Assembly (NCBI GenBank): GCA_900317055.1
Contig: ONFF01000012.1
Span: forward strand, 18,377-82,376
DNA from: an uncultured Bacteroidales bacterium
Lineage (GTDB): Bacteria > Bacteroidota > Bacteroidia > Bacteroidales > F082
Direction of reading: 5' to 3'
DNA: 64,000 bases
The translations under genes and the position numbers were made by a program. Below the pieces are notes generated by a model, which saw only the letters and a program-made list of their open reading frames with translations, ran no database searches and had not been told where the DNA came from. Below are positions 18,128 to 25,909 of the stretch, piece after piece (position 1 is the first letter of the stretch; every line of letters starts with the position of its first letter).

Positions 18128-19870
18128 ATGTTAGGCAAGAAAAGTACATATAGAAAGCCTGCGGTCATCCTCGGTTCATTAGTGCTCCTAATGTTGCTCA
18201 ACCTCATGGTTGTCAACAACCCATTGTTTGCAACTAGGGTTGCCGACTTGGGCAAAACCGAGCAAGTGAGTGAGATGACCCCAGAGGAAAGCAACGCCCA
18301 GCTGGCTGAGATGGCTGACGCGATTGTCGCGGAACAGCAAAAGTCGGCCGAACTGGGTCAACAGATTGAAAACCTTAACCAACGCGTGACCACGCTGGAA
18401 GGTAAGAACGCCAAGCATCATGTGGCCGCCAAGGAAGAAGTCAAGGAAATGTCCACCAAAGACCGTCTGAAAGAAGGTCTGCGCAACTTCTGGCTGCTTA
18501 CGGGTTTCCGCAACTGCAAGATTGGTAACATCATCATGATTTTGGTGGGTATCCTCTTCATCTTCCTGGCCATCCGCTTCGAGTTTGAACCTATGCTGCT
18601 TATCCCGATTGGCACGGGTATCATTGTGGGTAACATTCCCTTCTTCCAGGGTTTCGGCGTCACCTTTGCCGATGCTATGGCCAATCTACAAGCGCTAGAT
18701 CCAGCGACACTCAATTTCGATTTAGACACGGCTAAGGCCTTGTTGATAGCCGTCTTCGGCGACAACCCGGGCGACAAACACATGGTATTGAGCGAAGCCA
18801 TCAAGTCGGTCGAGCATCTGAACATGGCTGATTATGGCCTGGTCAATAACGACATCGAAAGCGTGAAAGGTTTGATGACGAGCGTGTTCCAAAGCGGCGA
18901 GCTGAACCTCCAGACCGGTCTTTACCAGAAGGGCAGTGTGTTGAACTACCTGTACTTCGGTGTGACCTCGGGTGTGTATCCGCCCTTGATTTTCTTGGGT
19001 ATCGGCGCCATGACCGACTTCTCGTCGCTCATCGCCAACCCGAAACTGATGATCCTCGGTGCCGCCGCCCAGTTGGGTGTGTTCATCACCTTCATTGGTG
19101 CCTTGTATCTCGGCTTCAACCTGCGTGAGGCTGGCGCTATCGGTATCATCGGTGGTGCCGACGGTCCTACCGCCATCTTCCTGTCTTCGCGTTTGGCCAA
19201 CGGCATGAACGGCACGCGCAACCTCATTGGTCCCATCGCCATCGCAGCTTATTCCTATATGGCTTTGGTGCCCGTGATTCAGCCGCCTATCATCCGCTTG
19301 CTTACCACTAAAGAAGAACGCCTTATCAAGATGGGTGCCCCTCGTATGGTTAACAAGACCGAAAAGATCATGTTCCCCATCGTCGGCCTCATCCTGACCA
19401 CTTTCATCAGCCCCACCGCCCTGCCGCTGTTGGGTATGTTGTTCTTCGGTAATATCATCAAGGAATCAGGTGTGGTGAAGCGTTTGCAGAACACCGCCTC
19501 CAATCCTTTGATTGACATTGTCACCATCGTTTTGGGTCTCACCGTGGGTGCCTCTACACAGGCCTCTGTGTTCCTGACCTCGAGCTCCATCAAGATCTTT
19601 GCCTTGGGTGCTGCCTCATTCTGCGTAGCCACCGCTGGCGGTCTGCTGGGTGCCAAGTTGATGAACCTCTTCCTGAAGGAGAAGATCAACCCGATGATTG
19701 GTGCCGCTGGCGTTTCGGCTGTGCCGGATAGCGCCCGCGTCGTCGAAGTGGAAGGTCAGAAGTACGACCCATCGAACCACCTGCTCATGCATGCCATGGC
19801 CCCGAATGTCTCCGGCGTTATCGGCTCGGCAGTCGCAGCTGGTGTGATGATGTCGTTCTTAATGATGTAA
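18128..19870 (+). CDS. mmdB: Na+-translocating decarboxylase beta subunit with N-terminal extension
   Basis: From about residue 140 this is a standard OadB/MmdB membrane subunit, including GGADGPTAIF with the Asp that binds Na+ and carboxybiotin during transport. The total of 580 residues is about 150 more than usual. The extra N-terminal part has one membrane helix (about 10-32) and then a Gln/Glu-rich stretch (about 52-100) that should form a coiled coil. The extension may be an assembly or anchoring device. It closes the operon, followed by a strong hairpin terminator. Confidence 0.93.
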   Translation: MLGKKSTYRKPAVILGSLVLLMLLNLMVVNNPLFATRVADLGKTEQVSEMTPEESNAQLAEMADAIVAEQQKSAELGQQIENLNQRVTTLEGKNAKHHVAAKEEVKEMSTKDRLKEGLRNFWLLTGFRNCKIGNIIMILVGILFIFLAIRFEFEPMLLIPIGTGIIVGNIPFFQGFGVTFADAMANLQALDPATLNFDLDTAKALLIAVFGDNPGDKHMVLSEAIKSVEHLNMADYGLVNNDIESVKGLMTSVFQSGELNLQTGLYQKGSVLNYLYFGVTSGVYPPLIFLGIGAMTDFSSLIANPKLMILGAAAQLGVFITFIGALYLGFNLREAGAIGIIGGADGPTAIFLSSRLANGMNGTRNLIGPIAIAAYSYMALVPVIQPPIIRLLTTKEERLIKMGAPRMVNKTEKIMFPIVGLILTTFISPTALPLLGMLFFGNIIKESGVVKRLQNTASNPLIDIVTIVLGLTVGASTQASVFLTSSSIKIFALGAASFCVATAGGLLGAKLMNLFLKEKINPMIGAAGVSAVPDSARVVEVEGQKYDPSNHLLMHAMAPNVSGVIGSAVAAGVMMSFLMM

Positions 19871-19897
19871 TTACACCTATTAATATATTTAGGTAAC

Positions 19898-19931
19898 AAA
19901 AATCCGCCCCAATGCTTCGGGGCGGATTTTT
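19898..19931. terminator. Bidirectional terminator between mmdB and the kinase gene
   Basis: A 13-bp perfect stem (AAAAATCCGCCCC with its complement) around an 8-base loop, with A-runs on one side and T-runs on the other, lies between two converging genes. It can end transcription in both directions. Confidence 0.88.
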
Positions 19932-19934
19932 GTT

Positions 19935-20768
19935 TTACTGGAGAATATCCTTCAAACATGCCCTAAACTCGGGCATAGGTCGACAAGTGTCGCGCTCCAC
20001 GATTAGAGTCTTGAGACCTGCGAAAGGACGGATCTTTGCTTCAATATCCTTGAGAGTATGTTCTCTACCGAAATAGTCGAATGCAAAACATTCCCAAAAC
20101 CTGATGGATGTGGATTTGCCCATGTGGAAAGTCTCCTTGATGAAAGCCTCGTCGGAAAGCACACAGCAAAGATACACCATACCCACATCGAAAAGATGGT
20201 TGCCATAGCAGAAATCGCCAAGGTCGATGAAATACTGTTTACCATCAGCAAAGATGGCATTCGAAAACTGGAGGTCGCCGTGAATGGCAGTGTCCTCGTC
20301 GGGAACACTAGCAATGAATTGACTCAGCTTCTCCTTTTCCTCAGCCGTGAAGAAAAGGTTGTCGGCCAGCAAACTGAAGTAACGATTTTTCACATTTTCA
20401 AATTGTGAGATATCAATATGTGTGGCGTGCAGTTGCAGGCACATTTGGGCGAATTCCTCGGCATATTGTTTCACTTTCTCAGGATGGTCACCCGTTGCAC
20501 GCGAATAGGAAGTCTTGTTGGGAATGCGCTTGAAACGGATTCCATAACGGCCGTCCTCCGTCACCACATACTCGCCCAGCTCTGGTGTGGGGATGCCTAG
20601 GTCAAACACCTTGCGTGCAAGGAACATTTCATCCAAAGGCTGTTGAATCTTGCCAGGAAAATAAAGTTTGAGCATCACAGAAGGGTCTGTCTTGTGGTCG
20701 TAGCTCTCGCCGTTGGCACCACCGCCCGAGAGAATATAGTCGTCAAGTGAGATCTTGATAGCTTCCAT
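19935..20768 (-). CDS. Aminoglycoside phosphotransferase-like kinase
   Basis: The ATG at 20768 gives 277 residues; an upstream ATG at 20846 would overlap the promoter. The protein has the APH/choline kinase fold: Brenner's motif as HGDLQFSN (catalytic Asp, Mg-binding Asn) followed by FIDLGDF in place of the DFG-like metal site, and an N-terminal Gly-rich segment GGGANG. It resembles the TIGR02172-type family of small-molecule kinases found in Bacteroidetes and Fibrobacter, whose substrate is unknown. There is no basis for calling it an antibiotic resistance gene. It is divergent from the SpoIIE operon. Confidence 0.75.
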   Translation of the reverse strand: MEAIKISLDDYILSGGGANGESYDHKTDPSVMLKLYFPGKIQQPLDEMFLARKVFDLGIPTPELGEYVVTEDGRYGIRFKRIPNKTSYSRATGDHPEKVKQYAEEFAQMCLQLHATHIDISQFENVKNRYFSLLADNLFFTAEEKEKLSQFIASVPDEDTAIHGDLQFSNAIFADGKQYFIDLGDFCYGNHLFDVGMVYLCCVLSDEAFIKETFHMGKSTSIRFWECFAFDYFGREHTLKDIEAKIRPFAGLKTLIVERDTCRPMPEFRACLKDILQ

Positions 20769-20795
20769 AGATGAAATGTCTGGTCTTTGAAAAGG

Positions 20796-20803
20796 CAAAA
20801 ATA
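20796..20803 (-). promoter_or_regulatory. -7 element of the kinase gene
   Basis: CAAAAATA on the + strand reads TATTTTTG on the - strand, matching TAnnTTTG. It is 28 bp upstream of the ATG at 20768 and faces away from the promoter at 20835, so the two genes share a short divergent control region. Confidence 0.5.
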
Positions 20804-20834
20804 GAAAAATACCTTGTCTTTCATCAACTTTTTG

Positions 20835-20842
20835 TATTTTTG
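20835..20842 (+). promoter_or_regulatory. -7 element of the SpoIIE-partner-switch operon
   Basis: TATTTTTG matches the Bacteroidota -7 consensus, with TTG at 20814-20816 18 bp upstream as a weaker -33 match. The start codon of the SpoIIE-type gene is at 20864. The next four genes overlap or follow closely, so this is the only clear promoter for the five-gene set. Confidence 0.55.
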
Positions 20843-20863
20843 TCATTGATTAACCCCTCAAGT

Positions 20864-21898
20864 ATGGGCAAAAACTCTTTCGCGAACCGGCTAAGCTGGA
20901 GCATCATCGGCATTGTTTCCGTCATATATTTGGCGGCATTGGTCATCATTGCAGTCATCTTTTATCAAATGATGACCGACGAAGCAACACAACTCTCCGA
21001 GGAGACTTTAGCCCATGCTTCACGAATGTACCTCAACCTGATTATCGTCGGGTTTATCGGTTTGGTAGTGATTTTTTTCGTTTGCAGACGCGTAATCCGC
21101 ACCAAGACCCGACCTGTCACAGAGGAGCTACAAACCACCACGATAGCCAATGAACGGATGGAGTCGGAACTGAATGTGGCACGAAACATCCAGATGGGTA
21201 TGCTGAACACAGATTTTCCTGCGCAACTCCATGCAATGTTGTGTCCCGCCAAGGAGGTTGGTGGCGACTTCTACGACTTTTCACTCAAGGACGACCAGAT
21301 GTATTTCGCCATCGGCGATGTGTCAGGCAAAGGAGTGCCTGCCTCGCTGATGATGGCTCTCACCAGTGTTATCATGCGCTTTGTGGCTGGACTGGGGCTG
21401 CCCATCAACACCATGCTGGAGCGCATCAACAACAGCGTATGCAAAGCCAATAGCCATGGTATGTTCGTCACCTTGTTTGTCGCCCGTATCGACTTAAAAA
21501 CTGGACACATGGAATTTTGCAACGCTGGACATAACTCTATCGTCGTGGTTCCTCCCGACGAAAACCCATATTTTCTCAAGGCAAAGCCGAACCTCGCCAT
21601 TGGTCTGTTAGGCGACTTCCATTATGAAGGAGAGAGCCTCGAATTGAAACCAGGAACACGACTCATTGCCTATACTGATGGTGTTACCGAGGCGGAATCA
21701 GTTATTGAATCAGAGAACGAACACTCTATACAACAGTATGGCAACGAGCGTTTGTTAGCCTGGGCGCACGACATCACCCAAAAAGGCCCAGTAGTGCAGG
21801 AAAAAGAAGTCGTCGAAAGCCTTTATCAATCGGTGAAGGACTTCGCCAACGGCAATCCGCAAAATGACGATATTGCAATTATGAGTTTGAAGGTTTAG
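20864..21898 (+). CDS. SpoIIE/RsbU-type PP2C phosphatase, membrane bound
   Basis: The ATG at 20864, just after the promoter, gives 344 residues (an upstream ATG at 20771 lies before the promoter). Two membrane helices (about 12-38 and 60-80) enclose only about 22 residues, so there is almost no outside sensor domain. A short linker (about 85-125) leads to a SpoIIE-type PP2C domain with metal-binding GGDFYDF and GDVSGKGVPASLMMA. RsbU/SpoIIE phosphatases remove phosphate from a STAS antagonist. Its likely substrate is the STAS protein at 22352, encoded two genes downstream. Confidence 0.9.
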   Translation: MGKNSFANRLSWSIIGIVSVIYLAALVIIAVIFYQMMTDEATQLSEETLAHASRMYLNLIIVGFIGLVVIFFVCRRVIRTKTRPVTEELQTTTIANERMESELNVARNIQMGMLNTDFPAQLHAMLCPAKEVGGDFYDFSLKDDQMYFAIGDVSGKGVPASLMMALTSVIMRFVAGLGLPINTMLERINNSVCKANSHGMFVTLFVARIDLKTGHMEFCNAGHNSIVVVPPDENPYFLKAKPNLAIGLLGDFHYEGESLELKPGTRLIAYTDGVTEAESVIESENEHSIQQYGNERLLAWAHDITQKGPVVQEKEVVESLYQSVKDFANGNPQNDDIAIMSLKV

Positions 21899-21945
21899 TT
21901 TAGAGTTTAGAGTATTTGTTAGTTTAGAGTTGAAAGTAATAAGTT
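21893..21945 (+). repeat. Degenerate GTTTAGAGT repeat in intergenic gap
   Basis: Between the phosphatase and the RsbW-like gene the sequence consists of imperfect copies of GTTTAGAGT (for example around 21899, 21905 and 21922). A similar run in inverted orientation is at 60025-60055. Such simple AT-rich runs may be slippage products. No gene or hairpin is seen in this 55-bp gap. Confidence 0.5.
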
Positions 21946-21953
21946 GAAAGACA

Positions 21954-22361
21954 ATGAAAAGAAGGTTTAATCCAATCAAAGACAAGAGCAGCGAAATCAT
22001 CAATTACCTGATGGCATCGCCAGACATGCCCGACGACGAGGCGTTACGCTTCAAGATTCAACTCTCCATCGAGGAAGTCGTTGACAATGTAGTCCATTAT
22101 GCCTACGAAGGCGGCATCGGATGGCTCGAAGTGAGTACGCACCTCGACAGCAATTCGCTAATCCTTACCGTTGAGCTACGCGATGCGGGTGTGCCTTTCA
22201 ACCCTTTGGAGCAATCCGAACCCGACATCACGCTGTCAGCGGAAAACCGTGAGGTCGGTGGGCTGGGCATCTTCCTATGCAAGAAACTGATGGATAGCAT
22301 CAGCTACCGCTATGAAAATGGAAATAATGTACTGACAATGACAAAATTAATATGGAAGTAA
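21954..22361 (+). CDS. RsbW-like anti-sigma factor / GHKL serine kinase
   Basis: The 135-residue protein is a single GHKL ATPase domain of the RsbW/SpoIIAB type. The N-box is EEVVDNVVHYAY, and the ATP-lid glycines appear in GGLGIFLCKK. Such kinases phosphorylate a STAS antagonist and hold a target protein when the antagonist is phosphorylated. The target is classically a sigma factor but none is encoded nearby. Its last 10 bases overlap the STAS gene, which is the expected partner. Confidence 0.9.
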   Translation: MKRRFNPIKDKSSEIINYLMASPDMPDDEALRFKIQLSIEEVVDNVVHYAYEGGIGWLEVSTHLDSNSLILTVELRDAGVPFNPLEQSEPDITLSAENREVGGLGIFLCKKLMDSISYRYENGNNVLTMTKLIWK

Positions 22362-22654
22362 TCATAAACAAACAAGAAGGAAAGACTATGGTGGAGCTCA
22401 ACGGCAGAATCGACACCACCAACGCCGACCAGTTCCAACAAGAAGTGAAACCCCTGATGGAGGGTAACCAAAGTGATATCGATATCGACTGTGCCGGTAT
22501 GACCTATACTTCATCCCAAGGACTGCGAACTTTCCTGCTCCTGCAAAAAAGCGTGAATGCGCGTGGCGGAAAAATGGTGCTTCGCAACATGAATCCGATG
22601 GTGAAGGAAGTGTTTGACATTACCGGTTTTTCAAACATCATCACGATACTATGA
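22352..22654 (+). CDS. STAS domain anti-anti-sigma factor (RsbV/SpoIIAA-like)
   Basis: The 100-residue protein is a lone STAS domain. The loop TYTSSQGLRTF contains the serine that would be phosphorylated by the RsbW-like kinase and dephosphorylated by the SpoIIE-like phosphatase, completing the switch. It overlaps the kinase gene by 10 bp and the alarmone synthetase gene by 4 bp (ATGA), so all three should be made in fixed proportion. The usual output would be release of a sigma factor; here the output may instead involve the alarmone enzymes. Confidence 0.92.
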   Translation: MEVIINKQEGKTMVELNGRIDTTNADQFQQEVKPLMEGNQSDIDIDCAGMTYTSSQGLRTFLLLQKSVNARGGKMVLRNMNPMVKEVFDITGFSNIITIL

Positions 22655-23733
22655 AGCTCGATATCCACAGTGAGATGATACTCGACGAGTATCGCGCCCA
22701 ACTACCAATCTTTGAAAGGCTAAAAGACATCGTCAAGAAGCAGTTGCAGCGTTGCCTTGACGAAAACAACATCCTGGTCTCTGGTCTCGAAGCACGCATC
22801 AAGAATGAGAACAGCTTAGAAAGAAAACTTGCAATCAAAGGCTACAAATACCGTACGCTTGACGATATTACCGACATCCTCGGTGCTCGCATTATCACTT
22901 TCTATAGCGACGAGGTGGACCTTATCTCAGCCTTAGTAGAGCGAATAATCGAGATTGACTGGAACAATTCTGTCGACAAGCGCAAAATGCTTGAGACCGA
23001 CCGTTTCGGCTATATGTCGCTTCATTACGTCTGCCGCCTCCCCAAGTCGGTTTACAACGACCCCACTACTCCCGAGTTAAATCAGATAAGATTCGAATTG
23101 CAGATGCGAAGCACCTTACAGCATGTGTGGGCCAACATGTATCATGACATGGGTTACAAAAGCGATGTGGAAATTCCCATGGAATACCAGCGCAACATGA
23201 GTAGGTTGGCAGGAATATTGGAACTCGCCGACGAGCAATTCAGCCTGATTCGTCGTGAAATCAACGACTACCGCCGCAATGTGCAGTCATTAGTGGCCTC
23301 TGGAAACTTCAACGAGGTGCCACTCAACGGCGACACCTTCCGCAGCTATCTCGAGCTGAAGCCATACCATAGACTGGCAGAGAAAATCGCGGCCATCAAC
23401 CAAGCAGAGCTCTACGAGGATTCCTTAATGCCATACTATAATGTGTTATATCTGTTGGGCATGAAAACCATCGGCGATATTGAAAACATGCGCAACGAAT
23501 ATAGCGAAGGAGCTTATCAACTCGCACTGCTCCAACTGGCTGGCACCGGACTTGATATCGTGGCTTGCTCCGTAGCCTTGCAGAATCTGTGTATCGTTTC
23601 TGTCCTAAAGCAGGGCTTCGGCAAGGCCGGTTTGCTAAAGTTGTTCAATCTGGTCTACGGTGAAAGCAGCTACAATGCGCAAAGGGCCAAACGCGTCTTT
23701 GAACAAGCTCAAAAGATTAATCTGATACAATGA
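22651..23733 (+). CDS. RelA/SpoT synthetase-domain protein, putative (p)ppGpp synthetase
   Basis: The 360-residue protein has an N-terminal RelA/SpoT nucleotidyltransferase domain (about 40-190) with DITDILGARII, RFGYMSLHY and ELQMRSTLQHVWA, which hold the GTP and ATP binding and catalytic residues. There is no HD hydrolase, TGS or ACT domain. The C-terminal about 160 residues match nothing I recognise and may be a regulatory or interaction domain. It overlaps the STAS gene by 4 bp and the hydrolase gene by 4 bp. Length is more than that of typical small alarmone synthetases (about 200-250 residues). Confidence 0.85.
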   Translation: MKLDIHSEMILDEYRAQLPIFERLKDIVKKQLQRCLDENNILVSGLEARIKNENSLERKLAIKGYKYRTLDDITDILGARIITFYSDEVDLISALVERIIEIDWNNSVDKRKMLETDRFGYMSLHYVCRLPKSVYNDPTTPELNQIRFELQMRSTLQHVWANMYHDMGYKSDVEIPMEYQRNMSRLAGILELADEQFSLIRREINDYRRNVQSLVASGNFNEVPLNGDTFRSYLELKPYHRLAEKIAAINQAELYEDSLMPYYNVLYLLGMKTIGDIENMRNEYSEGAYQLALLQLAGTGLDIVACSVALQNLCIVSVLKQGFGKAGLLKLFNLVYGESSYNAQRAKRVFEQAQKINLIQ

Positions 23734-24290
23734 ACAATCCACTTGACACCCATTTATTCGATAAAGCAGTCGTCTTTGCCACCCAAGCCCACGGCGGAAC
23801 AGAACGTCGCGGGAAAGCCTACCCTTACATCATCCATCCCATGGAGGCAGTCAGCATTGTGGCTACCATCACCAATGACCCTGAGATGTTGGCTGCGGCC
23901 ATACTACACGACACCGTTGAGGATACCGACGCGACCCTTGACCAAATTCGTGAGATTTTCAGTGAAAGAGTGGCTGACCTGGTTCAGCATGAAACCGCAC
24001 CTTTAGATGACACCTTGACTTGGCGAGAGAAAAAAACACAGCAAATCAAGCAACTGGCAGAAGCACCATACGACAGCAAAGTGGTAGCATTGGGTGACAA
24101 ACTCTCCAACATGCGTGGTATAGCATGGGATTATCGCAAGGTCGGTGACAAAGTTTGGGAACTGTTCCATGCCCCTAACGGGAAAGACGACGTCGCATGG
24201 TATTACCGCTCCTTAGCCGATGCACTATCGGAGCTCTCGGGAACCGCTGCCTATCAAGAATTCTCGAATTTAGTTAATGAAGTGTTTTAA
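23730..24290 (+). CDS. HD-domain (p)ppGpp hydrolase-like protein (MESH1/SpoT type)
   Basis: The 186-residue protein has the SpoT-type HD layout: FATQAHGGTERRGKAYPYI, HDTVED with the metal-binding His-Asp, and ALGDKLSNMR with the later metal Asp and substrate-binding residues. It is a single domain like the small alarmone hydrolase MESH1. Overlapping the synthetase gene by 4 bp, it provides the opposing activity in the same operon. It could act on other nucleotides, but the motif set and the neighbour favour (p)ppGpp. Confidence 0.85.
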   Translation: MNNPLDTHLFDKAVVFATQAHGGTERRGKAYPYIIHPMEAVSIVATITNDPEMLAAAILHDTVEDTDATLDQIREIFSERVADLVQHETAPLDDTLTWREKKTQQIKQLAEAPYDSKVVALGDKLSNMRGIAWDYRKVGDKVWELFHAPNGKDDVAWYYRSLADALSELSGTAAYQEFSNLVNEVF

Positions 24291-24401
24291 CCGAAGCATT
24301 ATAATATCTGTTTTCGGCTAGTGCGATAGTGAGCATAGCTATTTTCAATGTAATCGGGCTATCAAGACGACTAATTGGAGTGCGAAAACACATTTTTTTC
24401 G

Positions 24402-24409
24402 TATTTTTG
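24402..24409 (+). promoter_or_regulatory. -7 element before the secreted-protein gene at 24497
   Basis: TATTTTTG matches the -7 consensus; the -33 match (TTG at 24375-24377) is 24 bp away, longer than usual. The 206-bp gap from 24291 to 24496 shows no other feature. A leader of about 80 bases would result. Confidence 0.45.
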
Positions 24410-24496
24410 CACTCTAAAATTATGCGTCTTTACATTCGTTGAAATACGAGGAAAACCTAACAAAAATATTTTAAATCAAATCAAATTAATTCAATC

Positions 24497-25072
24497 ATGA
24501 AAAAAGTAGCATTATTTGTGGTGCTGTTCTCGATGATGACCATCAGCGCCAAAGCACAGTGGCTCAATTTTTCCGAAAACCAGAAACGTGCCGTCGTCGG
24601 CTTCCACACTGGTCTTGTGGGGTATAATGGTGTCGACGACATTCCCAACAAAAGCCTTTCCGATTTGGGTGTAGGCGTCAGCCTCAACGTGTTAGGCGTG
24701 TATGCCGATTTCCTCTATGTCTCCCCCGACCATATGTATGACAGCCATGTTGTTCAAACCAATTGGGACGACCACGATGCCTTTGTCATCAATATAGGTT
24801 ATCAAATCCCCATCTACCAAGACTATGTGTTTATCACTCCTCTCATTGGTTGGAGCCGTGTATCCACCGGCATTACGGAAGGCAACAACATCGGCGTTGA
24901 TCCTGAAAAACGGTCCATTTACCACAAATATCACTCGACTTGGCGTCGCAATGATTTCAACTACGGTGGTATGCTTACCGTAGCTCCTTGCAAGTATTTC
25001 GAAATCAATGCAGCATTCACTGCTCATGCTGCCTATGCCGGCATTGCCTTCAACTTAGCCAATTTTAAATAA
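24497..25072 (+). CDS. Secreted beta-strand-rich protein of unknown function
   Basis: The 191-residue protein has a signal peptide ending SAKAQ (cleavage after about residue 20). The mature part alternates hydrophobic and polar residues with many aromatic residues and ends NLANFK, suggesting a small outer-membrane beta-barrel or beta-rich periplasmic protein. I do not recognise the family. It is 31 bp before another secreted protein and probably forms an operon with it and the S41 protease. Confidence 0.7.
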   Translation: MKKVALFVVLFSMMTISAKAQWLNFSENQKRAVVGFHTGLVGYNGVDDIPNKSLSDLGVGVSLNVLGVYADFLYVSPDHMYDSHVVQTNWDDHDAFVINIGYQIPIYQDYVFITPLIGWSRVSTGITEGNNIGVDPEKRSIYHKYHSTWRRNDFNYGGMLTVAPCKYFEINAAFTAHAAYAGIAFNLANFK

Positions 25073-25103
25073 TCCCGACATTTTAACCTAACATCTTTCT
25101 TCA

Positions 25104-25904
25104 ATGAAAAAAGCACCTTTGATTCTCTTGGTTTGTGTCATGATGGGCATCAGTGCATTTGCCCAGACCAGACCTAACAGAGCCTTATACCTGAACATGG
25201 GAGGTAGCTATGGTGTTGCCAGTTCATATGACAACGGCACGGTTCCCTTCTTCATTATGGGCTCTTCAAACATTCAAACCTCTGGCATCACCTACGGATG
25301 GAAGCGCTATGAGACAAATCTTGAGTTCCGCTCCATTAACACCACTTTGAAAAACCCCACTGGCACTTGCCTCGACTACGATGTCTATTATGACTTCCTC
25401 TATCGTGTCCACGACTCGGAGAGCGGCCGCTGGCACCAATGGGTTGGTGGCGATGTCGATGCCTTTATCGACATCCGTCAAATCCCCAGCCTGCAAAACG
25501 CATCGACCAATCTTTCGATGTTCGGCAATCTTGGCCTCGTTTGGAAAGCCGAATTCGACTTCGCCTACAACAAGGACAAGACACATAACTGGCTGACCGC
25601 CTATGGAAAAGTGAACCTGCCTTTGATTGGCGCGGCCAACCGTCCCGACTTCGCCTATGTGGGTGATGGTATAGGGGTGACTGAACCAATAGAGCTCCTC
25701 ACTGCCCAGCACCACACCTTTGCCAAGTTCTTCCCTGGCTGCAACACCGATTTGGGTCTGCGCCTCAATTTCAAGAATGGCAACTGCATTGATTTCAACT
25801 ATCGCTGGGACTTCATCACTACAGGCAAAAAGGACGTCTACAACTATGTCAACGCCCTTCATAGCTTCAACGCCACATTCATGTTCAACCTTTACAAACA
25901 ATAA
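25104..25904 (+). CDS. Secreted protein, probable outer-membrane beta-barrel
   Basis: The 266-residue protein has a signal peptide ending SAFAQ (about residue 20). The mature sequence has regularly spaced aromatic and Gly-rich strands and ends in a strand (FNATFMFNLYKQ) of the kind used for outer-membrane insertion. The family is not recognised. It is followed 5 bp later by the S41 protease lipoprotein, so the two may share an envelope role. Confidence 0.7.
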   Translation: MKKAPLILLVCVMMGISAFAQTRPNRALYLNMGGSYGVASSYDNGTVPFFIMGSSNIQTSGITYGWKRYETNLEFRSINTTLKNPTGTCLDYDVYYDFLYRVHDSESGRWHQWVGGDVDAFIDIRQIPSLQNASTNLSMFGNLGLVWKAEFDFAYNKDKTHNWLTAYGKVNLPLIGAANRPDFAYVGDGIGVTEPIELLTAQHHTFAKFFPGCNTDLGLRLNFKNGNCIDFNYRWDFITTGKKDVYNYVNALHSFNATFMFNLYKQ

Positions 25905-25909
25905 TCGCT

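Noticed and set aside
19935-20768. Aminoglycoside resistance gene
   Set aside because: The fold is APH-like, but most members of this fold act on other small molecules and no resistance-specific signature or mobile context is seen.
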